Positions 63,708 through 64,000 of a stretch of 64,000 nt of DNA are shown piece by piece (position 1 is the stretch's first letter; each line of letters opens with the position of its first letter). The translations under genes and the position numbers were made by a program. Source of the DNA: UBA2241 sp963777895 (GTDB lineage Bacteria > Actinomycetota > Thermoleophilia > UBA2241); NCBI GenBank assembly GCA_963777895.1, contig CAVZSF010000005.1, positions 1,178,001-1,242,000 on the forward strand, given 5' to 3'. The notes under the pieces were generated by a model that saw only the letters and a list, made by a program, of their open reading frames with translations, ran no database searches and was not told the DNA's origin.

Positions 63708-64000
63708 GCCGCTCGTCGGCAAGCTTTCGCGCATCTATCTCGCGGGGCACGCCGGGGCCACGGGTCGGGGGCGCGATCCTGCGCGCCCTTCGCCAGGCCG
63801 GCTACGAGAATCTCGTCGTGCGCGACATCGGCGAGCTGGACCTCACCGACCAGAAGGATACGGACGCCTTCTTCCGCGACGAGCTGCCCGAGGTCGTCAT
63901 CATCGCTGCAGCCAAGGTCGGCGGCATCATGGCCAACTGGGAGCAGCCCTGGAAGTCGACCACCAGAACCTCGACGACGAAGGCGACGGTATCGACGCCG
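63696..64000 (+). CDS. GDP-L-fucose synthase-like, 5' part (cut by window end, frameshifted)
   Basis: SDR epimerase/reductase that completes GDP-fucose. Recognisable: RIYLAGHAG (nucleotide site) near 63735, ILRALRQAGYENLVVRD, ELDLTDQKDTDAFFRDELPE and VVIIAAAKVGGIMANWEQP, matching the family's AAAKVGGI block, then QNLDDEG in another frame. ATG 63696 is the nearest start but is not in frame with the first block, so a base is missing or the start differs. The gene continues beyond the window. Confidence 0.7.
   Translation, partial: MPAEAARRQAFAHLSRGARRGHGSGARSCAPFARPATRISSCATSASWTSPTRRIRTPSSATSCPRSSSSLQPRSAASWPTGSSPGSRPPEPRRRRRRYRR

Overview
The window is very G+C-rich (about 70% by eye), uses GTG and TTG starts freely, and carries a dense housekeeping backbone whose order is typical of Actinobacteria: coaD, a coiled-coil gene, yceD, rpmF, plsX, acpP, rnc, smc, ftsY, ffh, rpsP, khpA, rimM, trmD, rplS, lepB, rnhB, yraN, comM, dprA, then xerC, a WhiG-type sigma factor, rpsB, tsf, pyrH, frr, uppS and cdsA. 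The xerD-deoB-purine phosphorylase-deoA block at the left is also seen in Firmicutes and Coriobacteria. A deep-branching actinobacterial lineage (Thermoleophilia or Coriobacteriia type) is the best inference; the genus cannot be read from the sequence.

Layout. 0-6.6 kb: the 3' part of pyrG, an M20 peptidase, XerD and a nucleoside salvage operon. 6.7-26.7 kb: one long run of same-strand genes for rRNA modification, CoA and fatty-acid precursors, RNA processing, chromosome condensation, SRP targeting, ribosomal proteins, signal peptidase and DNA uptake (comM-dprA). 26.7-36.4 kb: a secreted GH3 lipoprotein, XerC, a small overlapping gene, WhiG, the rpsB-tsf-pyrH-frr translation cluster, uppS-cdsA and a nucleotide-sugar epimerase. 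36.6-48.1 kb: the MEP-pathway genes ispG and dxr, an SbcCD-like (YhaO/YhaN) repair pair and the site-2 protease rseP. From 42.0 to 50.3 kb at least five toxin-antitoxin-like pairs (two HicBA-type, DUF4258/DUF2283, RHH-PIN and VapBC) lie between and after these genes. 50.5-64 kb: a PqqD-like gene, a hexapeptide acyltransferase and an exopolysaccharide locus (two polyprenyl-phosphate sugar transferases, a Wzz/tyrosine-kinase, UDP-xylose synthase-like, WecG-like and GT4 glycosyltransferases, a second acyltransferase and the start of a GDP-fucose synthase).

Regulation visible in the sequence. Many genes are preceded by a TGnTAnnnT (extended -10) or TAnnnT box. In at least eight cases the box ends only 6-8 bases before the start codon, which predicts leaderless mRNAs (lepB, yraN, ispG, sbcD, a dxr leader ORF, hicB, the RHH antitoxin and a glycosyltransferase). 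The toxin-antitoxin promoters carry palindromes or direct repeats that look like autoregulatory operators. rpsB has a 133-base leader with three nested, perfectly paired stems.

Sequence quality and repeats. smc, rimM, rpsB, a glycosidase gene, dxr and almost every gene after 53.7 kb are interrupted by one-base frameshifts while codon use stays normal on both sides. At least one is in a G homopolymer, so most are probably sequencing errors rather than gene decay. Separately, several genes carry short tandem duplications (48 bp in rsmD, 24 bp in rnc, 63 bp in rpsB, 42 bp at the wecG start, and 38 and 47 bp over two gene ends), which looks like a real property of this genome.
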